A stretch of 64,000 bases of DNA from contig NZ_JAKCMV010000045.1 in NCBI RefSeq assembly GCF_021440515.1, forward strand, positions 62,001 to 126,000. The letters run 5' to 3'. Of the stretch, positions 36,561-49,156 are shown piece by piece. Numbering within the stretch: the first letter of the stretch is position 1; each line of letters begins with the position of its first letter. A model generated the notes under the pieces. The model saw only the letters and a list, made by a program, of their open reading frames with translations. It did no database searches and had not been told where the DNA came from. This stretch comes from Enterobacter asburiae (GTDB taxonomy: Bacteria > Pseudomonadota > Gammaproteobacteria > Enterobacterales > Enterobacteriaceae). Position numbers and translations under genes: made by a program.

Positions 36561-36772
36561 AACAACAACCGTCAACTGCCAGCGACTACAAAGAGGCTTG
36601 CGATCTGCTGCGTTCAGGCTACGTTAAACATGTGCGTCTTGGCTGGAATGTAGGAAGTGATGAGTTCTTTCGTATCGCGTCGGACTGGTGTGATACCGGC
36701 GCAAAAATAAAGAAAGAAGGGGAAAGTTTCATTATATCTCTTAAGGGTTTCCCTATTCCTCCTCAGCACTAG
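36557..36772 (+). CDS. Small protein of unknown function, partner of the ribbon-helix-helix gene
   Basis: 71 residues, no family recognised. Predicted pattern is helix (SDYKEACDLLRSG), strand (KHVRLGWNV), helix (SDEFFRIASDWCDTGAKI), strand (ESFIISL), with a basic centre. The ATGA overlap with the preceding gene and the terminator at 36786-36823 define a two-gene operon. Size and arrangement fit a toxin-antitoxin pair, with this as the possible effector, but no toxin motif (RelE, MazF, HicA, VapC) is visible. Confidence 0.7.
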   Translation: MKQQPSTASDYKEACDLLRSGYVKHVRLGWNVGSDEFFRIASDWCDTGAKIKKEGESFIISLKGFPIPPQH

Positions 36773-36785
36773 CTTGCCTTTCGTG

Positions 36786-36823
36786 AAAACTGCTGACTGC
36801 ATCGGTTTCAGTCAGCAGTTTTT
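36786..36823 (+). terminator. Terminator of the two-gene small operon
   Basis: AAAACTGCTGACTG and CAGTCAGCAGTTTT form a perfect 14-base stem with a nine-base loop and T tail. Confidence 0.9.
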
Positions 36824-36909
36824 ATTTATGTGACAATTATCTGTGATTATTATCACGGCTTACTCTGTAACTTTTCAGAATTACATCTCCGACTTAATGC
36901 ACGCTCACA

Positions 36910-38331
36910 TTAAATAATGCTTCGCTTCACCGGCGCGGGCGTTTTATTCAGCGCTAACCACAGGGATTTTATCCTCAGCAGCACGCTCTCCATCTCTGCC
37001 GGTTCAAGCGTGAAGGGCATTCGCAGGTAGCGGTCAAACGCGCCTGAAAGGCCAAATCGCGTTCCGGTACCAAGATTAATCTCCTGCGTTTCGGCACGTG
37101 CCGCAAGCTGCGTCGCCAGCATCCCGGGTAGTTCCACCCAGTAAGACAGGCCGCCCTCTGCTTCCTGAAAGCGCCAGTCAGGAAAATGTTCGCGCAGTAA
37201 TTCGCTACAGCGGTTGCGGCGTTCGGCCAGCATTTTGCGTCGGGCGGGTAAAAACGTGCCGCTGTTTTCGATAAGCCACAGCGTCGCCAGCTGTTCCAGC
37301 AGGGGCGAACCCAGATCGAGGGTATCGCGGGTCTGGGCGAGCGTCGCAATGGTGCGCGACGAGGCGCGTATCCAGCCCAGACGCAGGCCGCCCCAGAAAC
37401 TCTTTCCGGCGGAACCGAGGGTAATCACCGCCGCATCCGGGTTAAACGCGGCAAGCGGCGGCGGCGGGGGAGCATCAAACCAGAGATCGACCATTGTTTC
37501 ATCCACCACCAGCGCGGTGCGGGTCCGGGCGGCAATATCGGTTATCGCCTGGCGGGTCGGCGCGTCCATACAGCGCCCGGTGGGATTATGGAAATCCGGC
37601 ATCAGATAGGCCAGGCGGGGCGCAGTTTGCGCGACGGTCGCGGCAAAGCCATCCGTATCCCAGCCCGTTTGCGGTAACGACACCCCCACCGGACGGCAAA
37701 GCGCGCCCTGAATGGCGGCAATCGCCAGCGGGTAGGTAGGATGGTCAACCACTACCCGATCGCCCGGTCCGGTCATCATGCGCAGGACCAGCGCAAAGCC
37801 GCTGACCGCGCCGTTTACCACCATCACTTCATCCGCGCGCGTGGGCAGGCCACGGGCGGTATAGCGTGCGGCAATGGCCTCCCGCAGCGCCGGTAACCCC
37901 AGCCGATCGTAACCCGTAAGCGACAGATGCTGGGTGATGGTGGTTAAGGCGTGGGTGTAGGCCTGATGAATTTCCGGCCCGGCGTTGAGCGCGGCGGTGG
38001 AGAGATCGAGCGCGGTGCTGGCGGCAGAGAGCGTCGGAACGGCGCGGGTATCGGGCAGGATCACCCGCGAACCGCTGCCGTGGCGGCTCTCGAGATATCC
38101 CTCATCCCGCAGGTGCGCCAGCGCGCTGCTGATGGTGGTTCGGCTCACGTTAAGCGCGGAGGCCAGCTCCCGCTCGCCCGGCAGGCGCGTGCTGAGGGCC
38201 AGTCTGCCGTCAAGAATGACCAGACGCAGCGCATCGGCAAGCTGTCGCCAGAGCGGGGTGCGGGAGGCGGTTTGCTGCCAGTGGCCCAGCAGGCGAACCA
38301 ATGACTGACTTCCGAAACGACGTGATGACAT
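36910..38331 (-). CDS. yczR: MocR-family (GntR-aminotransferase) regulator, YczR-like
   Basis: 473 residues from the ATG at 38331 (MSSRRFGSQSLVRLLGHW), the usual family start; an alternative in-frame ATG at 38367 cannot be excluded. N-terminal GntR winged helix (PLWRQLADALRLVILDGRLALSTRLPGERELASALNVSRTTISSALAHLRDEGYLES) fused to a fold-type I aminotransferase domain with the PLP lysine in GSAGKSFWGGLR and the Asn/Asp block PDFHNPTG. It is divergent from a YczE membrane protein, the pairing seen for YczR, and probably controls it. Gene symbol is by context. Confidence 0.82.
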   Translation of the reverse strand: MSSRRFGSQSLVRLLGHWQQTASRTPLWRQLADALRLVILDGRLALSTRLPGERELASALNVSRTTISSALAHLRDEGYLESRHGSGSRVILPDTRAVPTLSAASTALDLSTAALNAGPEIHQAYTHALTTITQHLSLTGYDRLGLPALREAIAARYTARGLPTRADEVMVVNGAVSGFALVLRMMTGPGDRVVVDHPTYPLAIAAIQGALCRPVGVSLPQTGWDTDGFAATVAQTAPRLAYLMPDFHNPTGRCMDAPTRQAITDIAARTRTALVVDETMVDLWFDAPPPPPLAAFNPDAAVITLGSAGKSFWGGLRLGWIRASSRTIATLAQTRDTLDLGSPLLEQLATLWLIENSGTFLPARRKMLAERRNRCSELLREHFPDWRFQEAEGGLSYWVELPGMLATQLAARAETQEINLGTGTRFGLSGAFDRYLRMPFTLEPAEMESVLLRIKSLWLALNKTPAPVKRSII

Positions 38332-38336
38332 ATGCA

Positions 38337-38358
38337 GTCCACTATTTGCTAACTGGAC
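38337..38358. promoter_or_regulatory. Inverted repeat in the yczR-yczE gap
   Basis: GTCCA and TGGAC arms separated by 12 bases, directly before the favoured yczR start. A possible operator for the MocR regulator; short arms keep the confidence low. Confidence 0.3.
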
Positions 38359-38417
38359 ATTAATCATAAGACCATTTTCACCGAAGATGAAAGCCTGGTT
38401 CATCGGAGAAAGTAAAA

Positions 38418-39029
38418 ATGGTACGTCGTCTGGTACAACTTTACGTCGGTCTGGGGCTGTACGGCCTCTCGACCGCAATGTTTATTCGTTCCGATCTGGG
38501 CGTTGACCCGTGGGACGTTTTTCACCTCGGGGTGGCGCTTCAGCTGGGCATGAGCATCGGGACGGTGATCATTTTGACCGGGGCGGCGGTGCTGCTGCTG
38601 TGGATCCCGCTGCGTCAGATGCCGGGACTGGGCACCATCAGTAACGTTATCTGCATTGGGCTGGCGGCGGACGCTTCCATGGCGCTGCTCCCGGAAATGA
38701 CCTCGCTGCCGCTGCGCGTCGCCATGCTTGTGGCGGGGATCGTAGTCAATGCGATCGCCACGGGGATGTATATCGGCGCCGGTTTTGGCCCCGGCCCGCG
38801 CGACGGCCTGATGACAGGCATTCACGCGCGTTTCGGCTGGTCCATCCGCAGCGTGCGGACGGCCATTGAGGTGTCGGTGCTGCTGATCGGTATCGTGCTG
38901 GGCGGATCCTTTGGGTTCGGTACGGTGCTGTATGCCTTAACCATCGGCCCGCTAATCCAGCTCTGTCTGCCCTGGTTCCGCCACAGGCCGCGTGCGCCGA
39001 AGATCGCCGAGCCCGAGCGCGTTGTTTAA
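38418..39029 (+). CDS. yczE: YczE-family integral membrane protein
   Basis: 203 residues with five to six hydrophobic segments and the family motifs GLYGLSTAMFIRSDLGVDPWDVFHLG (residues 13-38) and GAGFGPGPRDGLMTGI. Belongs to the YitT/YczE membrane family of unknown transport role. GGAGAAAG lies before the ATG. Divergent from the YczR-like regulator; the two form an accessory unit. lacI follows on the same strand after 78 bases. Confidence 0.85.
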   Translation: MVRRLVQLYVGLGLYGLSTAMFIRSDLGVDPWDVFHLGVALQLGMSIGTVIILTGAAVLLLWIPLRQMPGLGTISNVICIGLAADASMALLPEMTSLPLRVAMLVAGIVVNAIATGMYIGAGFGPGPRDGLMTGIHARFGWSIRSVRTAIEVSVLLIGIVLGGSFGFGTVLYALTIGPLIQLCLPWFRHRPRAPKIAEPERVV

Positions 39030-39030
39030 T

Positions 39031-39047
39031 TTTGCGAAGCGCTCACA
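39031..39047 (-). promoter_or_regulatory. lac operator upstream of lacI
   Basis: TTTGCGAAGCGCTCACA is the exact reverse complement of the 17 bases TGTGAGCGCTTCGCAAA at the lacZ operator (40256-40272). It sits just after yczE and about 60 bases before lacI, where it could allow autorepression and a DNA loop of about 1.2 kb. Confidence 0.75.
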
Positions 39048-39107
39048 GGTAATGCGGGCCGCGCTGTGCCACAATAGCGGGCATCCTTTATCACGATGCC
39101 CGAACGC

Positions 39108-40178
39108 ATGAAAACTATCACGCTTTACGACGTTGCCCGCCTCGCGGGCGTGTCCTACCAGACCGTTTCCCGGGTGATTAACGATGCGGCACATGTCTCC
39201 GCCAAAACCCGGGAAAAGGTGCAGCAGGCCATGGCGGAGCTGCACTACGTGCCCAACCGCGGCGCGCAGATGCTGGCGGGCAAACGCACCCGCACGCTGG
39301 GTCTGATCACCACCGATCTGGCGCTTCACGCCCCTTCCCAAATTGCCTCCGCGGTCAAAACCCGGGCGGGTGAGAAGGGGGCAAGCGTGTTGATTTCGAT
39401 GGTGGAAAACCCGGGCGACTGCCGGGCGGCGGTGCAGGAGCTTCTGGCGCAGCGCGTCGAGGCGCTGCTGGTTAACGTGCCGCTGGAGGATGCCGATGCG
39501 GAGCAACTCAGCGCGCTGGCCTCCCCGGTGCCGGTGCTGTTTCTGGACGTTTCGCCGTCGGCGCGGGTCAATAGCCTGGTTTTTGACGCGCAGCAGGGGG
39601 CGAAGCTCGGGGCAGAGCATCTGCTCGGGCTGGGCCACCAGCGTATTGCCCTATTGAGCGGCCCGGAAAGCTCTGTCTCTGCCAGAGCGCGGCGCACGGG
39701 CTGGCAGAGCGTTCTCTCGGAGGCGGGTCTGGAGCCTGCCGGGATAGCGTACGGTGACTGGAGCGCCGCCTCCGGTTACGAAAAAGGCCATCAGCTGTTA
39801 GCGGGACCCGCGCTGCCGGACGCTATTCTGGTGGCTAACGATCAGATGGCGCTGGGGGTGATGCGCGCCTGCGCCGAAAAGGGCATTGCGATACCGGGGC
39901 AGATCTCGGTAGTGGGTTTTGATGACACCACGGACAGCGCCTGGTTTTCCCCGCCGCTCACCACGATCCGACAGGCGTTTCGCGAGGCCGGAGAGCGCAG
40001 CGTGGAGTGGCTGCTGGCCCCGTCTTCTGGCGAGGCGAACTGGCAATATCAGCTGCCGGTGACGCTGATTGCCCGCCACTCCAGCGCCCGCTGCACGCCG
40101 CAGCAGGCGAGCCGCGAGGATCTGGCCCAGCAGCTGAAAAGCCTGGCGCGGCTAGCGGAGCAGCTGGCCCGCGACTAG
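39108..40178 (+). CDS. lacI: Lactose operon repressor LacI
   Basis: 356 residues, clearly LacI rather than another family member: the headpiece TLYDVARLAGVSYQTVSRVIND, the hinge NRGAQMLAGK, the core segment LALHAPSQI and VLVANDQMALGVMRA-type inducer-domain sequences follow E. coli LacI closely, as does a C-terminal Leu-rich tail (LAQQLKSLARLAEQLARD) that would make a tetramer helix. I take the ATG at 39108; another at 39096 is possible, and neither has a strong ribosome binding site, in keeping with low expression. Immediately upstream of lacZ. Confidence 0.93.
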   Translation: MKTITLYDVARLAGVSYQTVSRVINDAAHVSAKTREKVQQAMAELHYVPNRGAQMLAGKRTRTLGLITTDLALHAPSQIASAVKTRAGEKGASVLISMVENPGDCRAAVQELLAQRVEALLVNVPLEDADAEQLSALASPVPVLFLDVSPSARVNSLVFDAQQGAKLGAEHLLGLGHQRIALLSGPESSVSARARRTGWQSVLSEAGLEPAGIAYGDWSAASGYEKGHQLLAGPALPDAILVANDQMALGVMRACAEKGIAIPGQISVVGFDDTTDSAWFSPPLTTIRQAFREAGERSVEWLLAPSSGEANWQYQLPVTLIARHSSARCTPQQASREDLAQQLKSLARLAEQLARD

Positions 40179-40184
40179 GACTTT

Positions 40185-43368
<3,184 letters not shown>

Positions 43369-43377
43369 TCTCTCACC

Positions 43378-43399
43378 GCGCACCCGGTTACGGGTGCGC
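43378..43399. terminator. Hairpin between lacZ and pdeB
   Basis: GCGCACCCG-GTTA-CGGGTGCGC; nine perfect pairs, no T tract. Overlaps the last codons of the convergent pdeB frame. Confidence 0.55.
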
Positions 43400-44946
43400 A
43401 AGATTGGTTTCAGCCCACAGAATAAATTCCGTTTTTGGCAGCGCCTTGCTGTAAAACCATCCCTGACCGTACTGCACGCCGTGTCGATGCAGCCAGGCAA
43501 GCTGTCCCGCCGTTTCAATGCCCTCGGCCACCATCGCCAGATCCAGTGATTTCGCCATTTCGATAATGTGCGGCGTCACGTTTTTGTACTCCAGCGCATC
43601 AACGAAAGACTTATCGATTTTCAGGGTATCGACGTCCAGATCCTGAAGGTAGCTGAGGCTGGAATAGCCCGTTCCAAAATCATCAATGTGAACCGCATGG
43701 CCCGCACGGCGAAACGCGGCGATGGCGGGGGCGCTGATTTTCGGGTCGGCAAATCCGCGCTCGGTAAGCTCCAGCGCAATCTGCTGCGGATGCAGGTGCC
43801 ACTTATTCAGCAGCCGACTCAACAGCGGCAACAGCTTGCCGGAGAGCAGATCGGCAGGTGCAAGGTTAATGGAGATATGCTGGTCAGGATGTTGCTGTAA
43901 CCAGCTGCCCATATCTTCGAAGACCTTCTCAATAACCAGCTGGGTGAGCTGGGTGATCAGCCCGGTCTGCTCGGCCAGTGGGACAAAAATATCGGGCGAC
44001 AGATGGCTCCCGTCCGGCTGCGGCCAGCGGATGAGCGCCTCGGCCCCGACCAGCTTTCCGCTGCCGAGTGCCACAATCGGCTGATAATGAACCACAATTT
44101 CGCGGCTGTTGATCGCATCCAGCAGGCGATTTCGCGGAGATTGCAGGCGTCGCAGAATGCGCAAAACAAACAGCGCGGCAACCAGGCTGACCAGAAAACC
44201 AAACGGCAGCCAGAAGAGCAGCTGCTCATGCCAGTTTTTATCGAGCGGCTGAAGGGTTGCCCAGGCGACGACGGTTAAGCCCAGTTCAGGCACCGGCTTT
44301 GAGATATACATCGAGCCTTTATATTGCAGACGCGTCGCGTCTTTATTTTCCAGCTGCTTACGCACATGAGGATCCAGCGGATTGCTGCTGGCGAATACGA
44401 GATTACTGGCAGTGCCGATCAGCGCGGCGTCGATGGGAAGCGCACCAAAGGGGATAACGTCGACCAGCGATGAGGGATCGACCATCACCACGTAATTTCC
44501 CCGCCCGAGCGCGGCCATAAGTGATGTAAGCCGAGATCGTTTTGCTGCGTGAGCCAGGCGTTGTAACCGTCGCTGGTGATCCGCATCGGCGGAGGATACG
44601 GCGCTGAATGGCTGGCGACTTCCAGCGAGGAGCAGACGGGCCTGAGATTGTCGAGGTACATCACCTCCTGGATATAGCGCCAGGAGAAGGCCACCCGGCG
44701 CATCTCGCGCAGATGCGGGCGGCTGCATGGCAGGCCGGTAAAGTTGTGGAGTTCCGTCAGCGCGTCTTTGGCCTGCTGCACCACCCTATCCGTGCGGATC
44801 AGTACGCGGGACGAGTAGTTGTCCAGCGCGTCGATAAATTTCTCTTCAGCCTGTCGGTGCGCCAGCCAGACGCTGAGGCAAATGGGAACCAGCACGGAAA
44901 AGATCAGAATGCCGGTCACCAGGCTGACCAAATGTCGGGTTCTCAT
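43388..44946 (-). pseudogene. pdeB: c-di-GMP phosphodiesterase PdeB (YlaB), frameshifted
   Basis: Two overlapping frames together encode a protein aligning end to end with E. coli PdeB (about 519 against 516 residues). The first frame starts at ATG 44946 (MRTRHLVSLVTGILIFS, good AAAGGA site) and carries helix 1 and the periplasmic CSS sensor, then reaches a stop at 44485 after NDLGLHH. The second frame continues from SLMAALGRGNYVVMVDPS through helix 2 and a complete EAL domain (GAEALIRW, DDFGTGYSSL, VAEGIET). Adding one base near 44529-44533 restores the frame. Either a real lesion or a sequencing error. Confidence 0.88.
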
Positions 44947-45147
44947 GAAGCAATGTCCTTTCTCGAATGCCCGCTCCCGGAGCATTGAGCCTGCGCGCCA
45001 GAGGAGAAATAATTTATCGCGAAATGATACAGTTATAGCACGTGGCGGGGGGACGTTTTTAGTCCGGGACGAGATTATCAGAAAAAAGATCGGTTGAGGG
45101 ATCTGCCGGGCAGGGGTTGTTTTTGTAAAATGACTCGGGTAGTATTT

Positions 45148-45162
45148 TGTTATGTTATAACA
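45148..45162 (+). promoter_or_regulatory. Zur box before rpmE2-rpmJ2
   Basis: TGTTATGTTATAACA is exactly TGTTAT-N3-ATAACA, the core of the enterobacterial Zur operator, 18 bases before the rpmE2 start. It predicts expression only when zinc is scarce. Confidence 0.85.
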
Positions 45163-45180
45163 ATACATGAAGAGGCTATG

Positions 45181-45441
45181 ATGAAACCTGGTATCCACCC
45201 GGCCTATCGCACCGTTGTGTTTCACGACACCAGCGCGAATGAATATTTTAAAGTCGGTTCGACCATTAAAACCGACCGCGTAATTGAACTCGACGGTGAA
45301 ACGTTTCCGTACATCACCATCGAGGTGTCGTCAAAATCGCATCCGTACTATACCGGCAAGCAGAAAACCTTCTCGACGGAAGGCAGTGCGGCGCGCTTCC
45401 GTCAGCGTTTTGGCGGCTTCCTTAATGCGAAACGAGGCTAA
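45181..45441 (+). CDS. rpmE2: Zinc-independent 50S ribosomal protein L31 type B
   Basis: 86 residues (also named YkgM). It lacks the zinc-binding cysteines of the normal L31 and replaces it under zinc starvation, freeing zinc. The conserved region [21 protein letters not shown] is present. Two adjacent ATGs occur at 45178 and 45181; I take the second since AGAGG is five bases before it. Two bases before rpmJ2, hence coupled; Zur box upstream. Confidence 0.94.
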   Translation: MKPGIHPAYRTVVFHDTSANEYFKVGSTIKTDRVIELDGETFPYITIEVSSKSHPYYTGKQKTFSTEGSAARFRQRFGGFLNAKRG

Positions 45442-45443
45442 CC

Positions 45444-45584
45444 ATGCAGGTACTTAACTCGCTGCGCAGCGCCAAACAGCGCCATCCCGACTGCCAGATA
45501 GTCAAACGCAAAGGTCGCCTGTACGTCATTTGCAAATCCAACCCGCGCTTTAAAGCCGTACAGGGACGTAAGAAAAGACGCTAA
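45444..45584 (+). CDS. rpmJ2: Zinc-independent 50S ribosomal protein L36 type B
   Basis: 46-residue protein (YkgO) beginning [19 protein letters not shown] and ending GRKKRR, nearly the same as E. coli YkgO. It has lost the zinc ligands of RpmJ. Second gene of the Zur-controlled pair. Its TAA stop overlaps the TAG stop of the convergent acetyltransferase gene. Confidence 0.95.
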   Translation: MQVLNSLRSAKQRHPDCQIVKRKGRLYVICKSNPRFKAVQGRKKRR

Positions 45585-46291
45585 AAGCGCGTTTCTCGCC
45601 AGCTTTCCAGGGATCGTACCTGCTTGCCATCGGCGGTAAAATTGTCGGTGGCAAGCCAGCTTTCAAAGGCGCTTTCCAGCGCAGGCCACTCTTTATCAAT
45701 AATTGAAAACCAGTCGGTATCCCGGTTGTGTCCTTTAATTACCAGCGCCTGACGAAAACGCCCTTCATACTGAAACCCCAGACGCAGCGCCGCCCGGCGT
45801 GACGGCTCGTTGAAACTATTACACTTCCACTCATAGCGGCGATAGCCCAGCGTCGTGAACGCGTACCGCATCAGCAGAAACTGCGCCTCTGTCGACATTG
45901 GCGTGCGGCTCAGCAGCGGGGAGAAATGGACGTGCCCGACTTCCATCACGCCATTTTTAGGATCGATTCGCATCAGCGCCAGCGATCCTACCGGCGCGCC
46001 CGTCTGGTTGTCGATCACCGCGAAATGGATCGGATCGGGTAAGTCGCAGACGCTGGAGATCCACTGTGCAAATTCACCGACCGTTGCATCCGGCTCGCGC
46101 AGCAGCCACGTCCAGCTGCGGGTATCTTCTGCCCGCTGGTGGGCGGCGAACAGCGCTTCGGCGTGTTCCACACGCAGCGGCTCCAGGCGGCAGTAGCGCC
46201 CGTTAAGCTGCACTCTGGACGGATGCTGGCGCGGCTGCCAGTCAACAAGCGGCTCTCCGACAGGTTGCCCAAACTGATTGAATGTATTCAT
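45581..46291 (-). CDS. GNAT-family N-acetyltransferase (RimJ/RimL type)
   Basis: 236 residues of the Acetyltransf_3 group. The family segments [36 protein letters not shown] and [23 protein letters not shown] (acetyl-CoA binding) are clear; such proteins acetylate protein N-termini, amino acids or small molecules, and the substrate here is unknown. Divergent from a PdxR-like MocR regulator across 98 bases that contain a long-armed inverted repeat, so the regulator may control it. Confidence 0.85.
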   Translation of the reverse strand: MNTFNQFGQPVGEPLVDWQPRQHPSRVQLNGRYCRLEPLRVEHAEALFAAHQRAEDTRSWTWLLREPDATVGEFAQWISSVCDLPDPIHFAVIDNQTGAPVGSLALMRIDPKNGVMEVGHVHFSPLLSRTPMSTEAQFLLMRYAFTTLGYRRYEWKCNSFNEPSRRAALRLGFQYEGRFRQALVIKGHNRDTDWFSIIDKEWPALESAFESWLATDNFTADGKQVRSLESWRETRF

Positions 46292-46335
46292 GTTATTCCC
46301 CGTGGTGTTGAAAGAACCTCAGGTTAGGCAATTAC

Positions 46336-46379
46336 TGGTTCCATAAGAAGATCCACCAGGCTATGTTTTGATGGAACCA
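46336..46379. promoter_or_regulatory. Inverted repeat between acetyltransferase and MocR regulator
   Basis: TGGTTCCAT and ATGGAACCA, nine perfect bases per arm with a 26-base spacer, ending 10 bases before the regulator start. Likely operator of the divergent pair. Confidence 0.55.
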
Positions 46380-46389
46380 CGGAGGAGAA

Positions 46390-47841
46390 ATGAACATACC
46401 CGGCGACGATTTTTATGCACTGCTTCTGGAAACGCTGAACGCGCGGGGAGCCGACACCCTGCAACGCACGCTCTACCTCGGCCTGCGGGAAGCCATTCTG
46501 AGCGGCAGGTTACAGGCGGAGAGCCGTCTGCCCGGCTCCCGGGTTATCGCCGGGCAGCTTGGGCTGTCGCGCAACACCGTCAACGCCGCGCTGGAACAGC
46601 TCACGCTGGAAGGGTATTTGCTGCGAAGCCGCCAGGGCACGCGGGTGACCCGCCTCGCACCGCGCGAAATTACGCAGGAAGTGCCTGCCGTGACCCTCGC
46701 AACGCGCGTTGCCCGTCTTCCTGCGCCCACGCCCCGCGGCACGCCGGTCCCCGCGTTTACGCCGGGCACGCCCGCAATCAACTATTTCCCGCTGCCGCTC
46801 TGGCGACGGCTTTACGACCGCGTTCTGCGTGAAGAGGGGAGCGCGCTGCTGGGCTATGGCGATCCGGCGGGCGAGCCCTCCCTGCGCGAGGCCATTGCCC
46901 GCCATCTTGCCCTGTCGCGCGGCATTAACTGCGATGCCAGCCAGATTGTCATCACCGAAGGGGCGCTCGAAGGGGTCAATCTTTGCACTCTGCTGCTGAG
47001 TGAACCGGGGGATACGGCGTGGGTTGAGGATCCCGGCTATGCGGGGGCGAAAACCGCCTTTTCCAGAACCGGATTGACGATGGTCGGAATGCCCGTTGAT
47101 GAGGAAGGGATGTGCTGGGAAGGGCGGCAGGCGAGCCGCCCGAGGCTCATTTTTACCTCGCCATCGCACCAGTTTCCTTACGGCAGCGTGCTCAGCGCGC
47201 GCCGTCGCCTGGCCCTGCTGACCCTGGCGCAGCAGCAGGACGCCTGGATCGTTGAAGACGATTACGACAGCGAGTTTCGCTACAGCGGGGAGCCGGTTCC
47301 GGCGATGTCGGGCATGGTCAAACAGGCGCCGGTGGTCTATCTGGGCACCTTCAGCAAAACGCTGTTTCCGTCCCTGCGCATCGGTTTTATGGTATTGCCC
47401 CCGTCGCTTGCGAAGGCCGCGAGTCCGGCGATTGGGTCGTTGCTGCGGGGTGGACACCGGGCCGAGCAGCGAACGCTGGCGCTGTTTATCGAAGAGGGGC
47501 ATTACGCGCGGCATCTGGCCGCGATGCGTCGGTTATATCGCAAGCGCTATCGACAGTTACGCGAGGTGTTGAACGCCGAACTGCACGTTAGCCATCGCGT
47601 GCTGGCGGGAGAGGGGGGAATGCATCTGACGGTGGCGATAGACGGTATCGATGACAATGCGATTGTGCAGCAGGCAAAGGCGTATCACCTCGCGCCTGCC
47701 GCATTGAGCGGGTATTACCTTGATTCATCAACCGGACAAACTGGCCTGGTGCTGGGCTACGGCAATACCTCGGCGTCTCAGTTCACGCCGGGGATCCGGC
47801 GTTTACAAACGCTCATTACGCAGCAGCGCGGGAGAGCGTAA
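46390..47841 (+). CDS. MocR-family regulator, PdxR-like
   Basis: 483 residues. GntR winged helix at residues about 20-85 ([50 protein letters not shown]) joined to an aminotransferase-like domain with the PLP lysine in [15 protein letters not shown] and [11 protein letters not shown]. PdxR-type members control pyridoxal phosphate synthesis, but none of those genes is here; the nearest divergent gene is a GNAT acetyltransferase. GGAGGAG is the ribosome binding site. The last 26 bases overlap the convergent ylaC. Confidence 0.85.
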   Translation: MNIPGDDFYALLLETLNARGADTLQRTLYLGLREAILSGRLQAESRLPGSRVIAGQLGLSRNTVNAALEQLTLEGYLLRSRQGTRVTRLAPREITQEVPAVTLATRVARLPAPTPRGTPVPAFTPGTPAINYFPLPLWRRLYDRVLREEGSALLGYGDPAGEPSLREAIARHLALSRGINCDASQIVITEGALEGVNLCTLLLSEPGDTAWVEDPGYAGAKTAFSRTGLTMVGMPVDEEGMCWEGRQASRPRLIFTSPSHQFPYGSVLSARRRLALLTLAQQQDAWIVEDDYDSEFRYSGEPVPAMSGMVKQAPVVYLGTFSKTLFPSLRIGFMVLPPSLAKAASPAIGSLLRGGHRAEQRTLALFIEEGHYARHLAAMRRLYRKRYRQLREVLNAELHVSHRVLAGEGGMHLTVAIDGIDDNAIVQQAKAYHLAPAALSGYYLDSSTGQTGLVLGYGNTSASQFTPGIRRLQTLITQQRGRA

Positions 47842-48280
47842 AGACGTCATAAAACGACAGGTCGCCTTTGGTGGAGACCATTTTCTGAAGCTTCTCTTTT
47901 TGCCCGCTATCGACCTGCGGCGAACGCAGAATGCTGTCGATAAGCTCCGACGGCACGTAGCGGGTGTTGTACCACTCGCCGTTATAGCAGACGCGAAAAT
48001 CGAGCACGTCGATATCTTCGTAGCGATAGCGCGGGTTGACGTCAAAAAAGAAGAACGCGTTGAACACCACAAATAGCACCACCAGAAGCCAGACGGAATC
48101 GACCAGCGTTTCGGAGCGCAGCATCACAATCAGGGTGGCCAGCCAGGCGGCGTACATCGCCACGAAGAGGCCCGGATGTTTGCGGATAAAGCTGATGCTA
48201 AAGCGCGGGCGATTGTCGCGCTTTTCGCGGATATTAAGGTCGTCGATGGTGGCGGTGAGCAGGCGCTGTATCTCGGTCAT
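47816..48280 (-). CDS. ylaC: Inner-membrane protein YlaC
   Basis: 154 residues, close to E. coli YlaC. Two transmembrane segments around residues 35-80 ([40 protein letters not shown]) and a soluble C-terminal domain with [26 protein letters not shown]. No function known. In E. coli it is next to pdeB; here the GNAT and MocR genes and rpmE2-rpmJ2 lie between. Its last 26 bases overlap the MocR gene's end. Confidence 0.9.
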   Translation of the reverse strand: MTEIQRLLTATIDDLNIREKRDNRPRFSISFIRKHPGLFVAMYAAWLATLIVMLRSETLVDSVWLLVVLFVVFNAFFFFDVNPRYRYEDIDVLDFRVCYNGEWYNTRYVPSELIDSILRSPQVDSGQKEKLQKMVSTKGDLSFYDVFTLSRAAA

Positions 48281-48394
48281 TTTTTGCCTTCATGAGTAAT
48301 AAAATACAGGGATCTGCCTAGTGTAAGGGAGCCGATGGGGTGAAAAAAGTAACAGTTACGCGGTGAAAGATCATAACAGTTACCCGGTACGGCC

Positions 48395-48946
48395 TCAGAG
48401 CATTTTGATGATTCTGGCGGGGTTACCGCCCACGACCGCGTTAGCGGGAACATCTTTCGTGACCACCGCCCCGGAGGCCACCACGACATTGTCGCCAATC
48501 GTCACGCCGGGGTTAATCACCGCGCGTCCACCGATCCAGACGTTATGCCCGATGGTGACCGGCTTGCCGAATTCCAGGCCGCTGTTTCGCTCGGTTGGGT
48601 CCAGCGGATGGGTTGCGGTATAGATATGCACGCCCGGCGCCAGCATACAGTTGTCGCCAATGTGGATAGGGCAGACGTCGAGCATCACGCAGTCAAAGTT
48701 CGCGTAGAACGCTTTGCCGAGGTAAATATTGTAACCGTAATCACAGCGGAAGCTGGGTTCGATATAAGCACCTTCACTTTTTCCGAGTAATTCGGCCAGG
48801 ATCTCACTGCGCTCTTTTTTATCATCAGCCGCGGTGTGGTTATAGCGGTGGATCAGATGACGAGCGCGCAGGCGATCCGCGCGTAGCGTTTCGTCGCCAG
48901 GGCGATAAAGTTCCCCGGCAATCATCTTCTGTTTTTCTTCACTCAT
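48395..48946 (-). CDS. maa: Maltose O-acetyltransferase
   Basis: 183 residues, the E. coli length. Left-handed beta-helix (hexapeptide repeat) enzyme that moves acetyl from acetyl-CoA to maltose and glucose. The N-terminal maltose acetyltransferase domain [29 protein letters not shown] and the repeats [25 protein letters not shown] are clear; the catalytic His is in YTATHPLDP. Lies between ylaC and hha as in E. coli. Confidence 0.94.
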   Translation of the reverse strand: MSEEKQKMIAGELYRPGDETLRADRLRARHLIHRYNHTAADDKKERSEILAELLGKSEGAYIEPSFRCDYGYNIYLGKAFYANFDCVMLDVCPIHIGDNCMLAPGVHIYTATHPLDPTERNSGLEFGKPVTIGHNVWIGGRAVINPGVTIGDNVVVASGAVVTKDVPANAVVGGNPARIIKML

Positions 48947-49156
48947 GGAAGCCCCCTGGTTAATGTCATCCTCTATAACCTACTGAGGCTTAACCAGAAA
49001 GGGAACGTTCCCGACAGAGTGATGTGATGACAATCACAACATTGTTGCTGATGAGCACATTTGGTACGGGGGCCTGTCTGATAAACAGGAATCGTCATGC
49101 GAAAGGTGAATTCAGCTTAAAAAGTGGTGTACTGCCTCAAAGGTCAATATTCGTCA

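Noticed and set aside
36614-36802. Minus-strand frame opposite the 71-residue gene
   Set aside because: Covers the coupled plus-strand gene and part of its terminator; no ribosome binding site.
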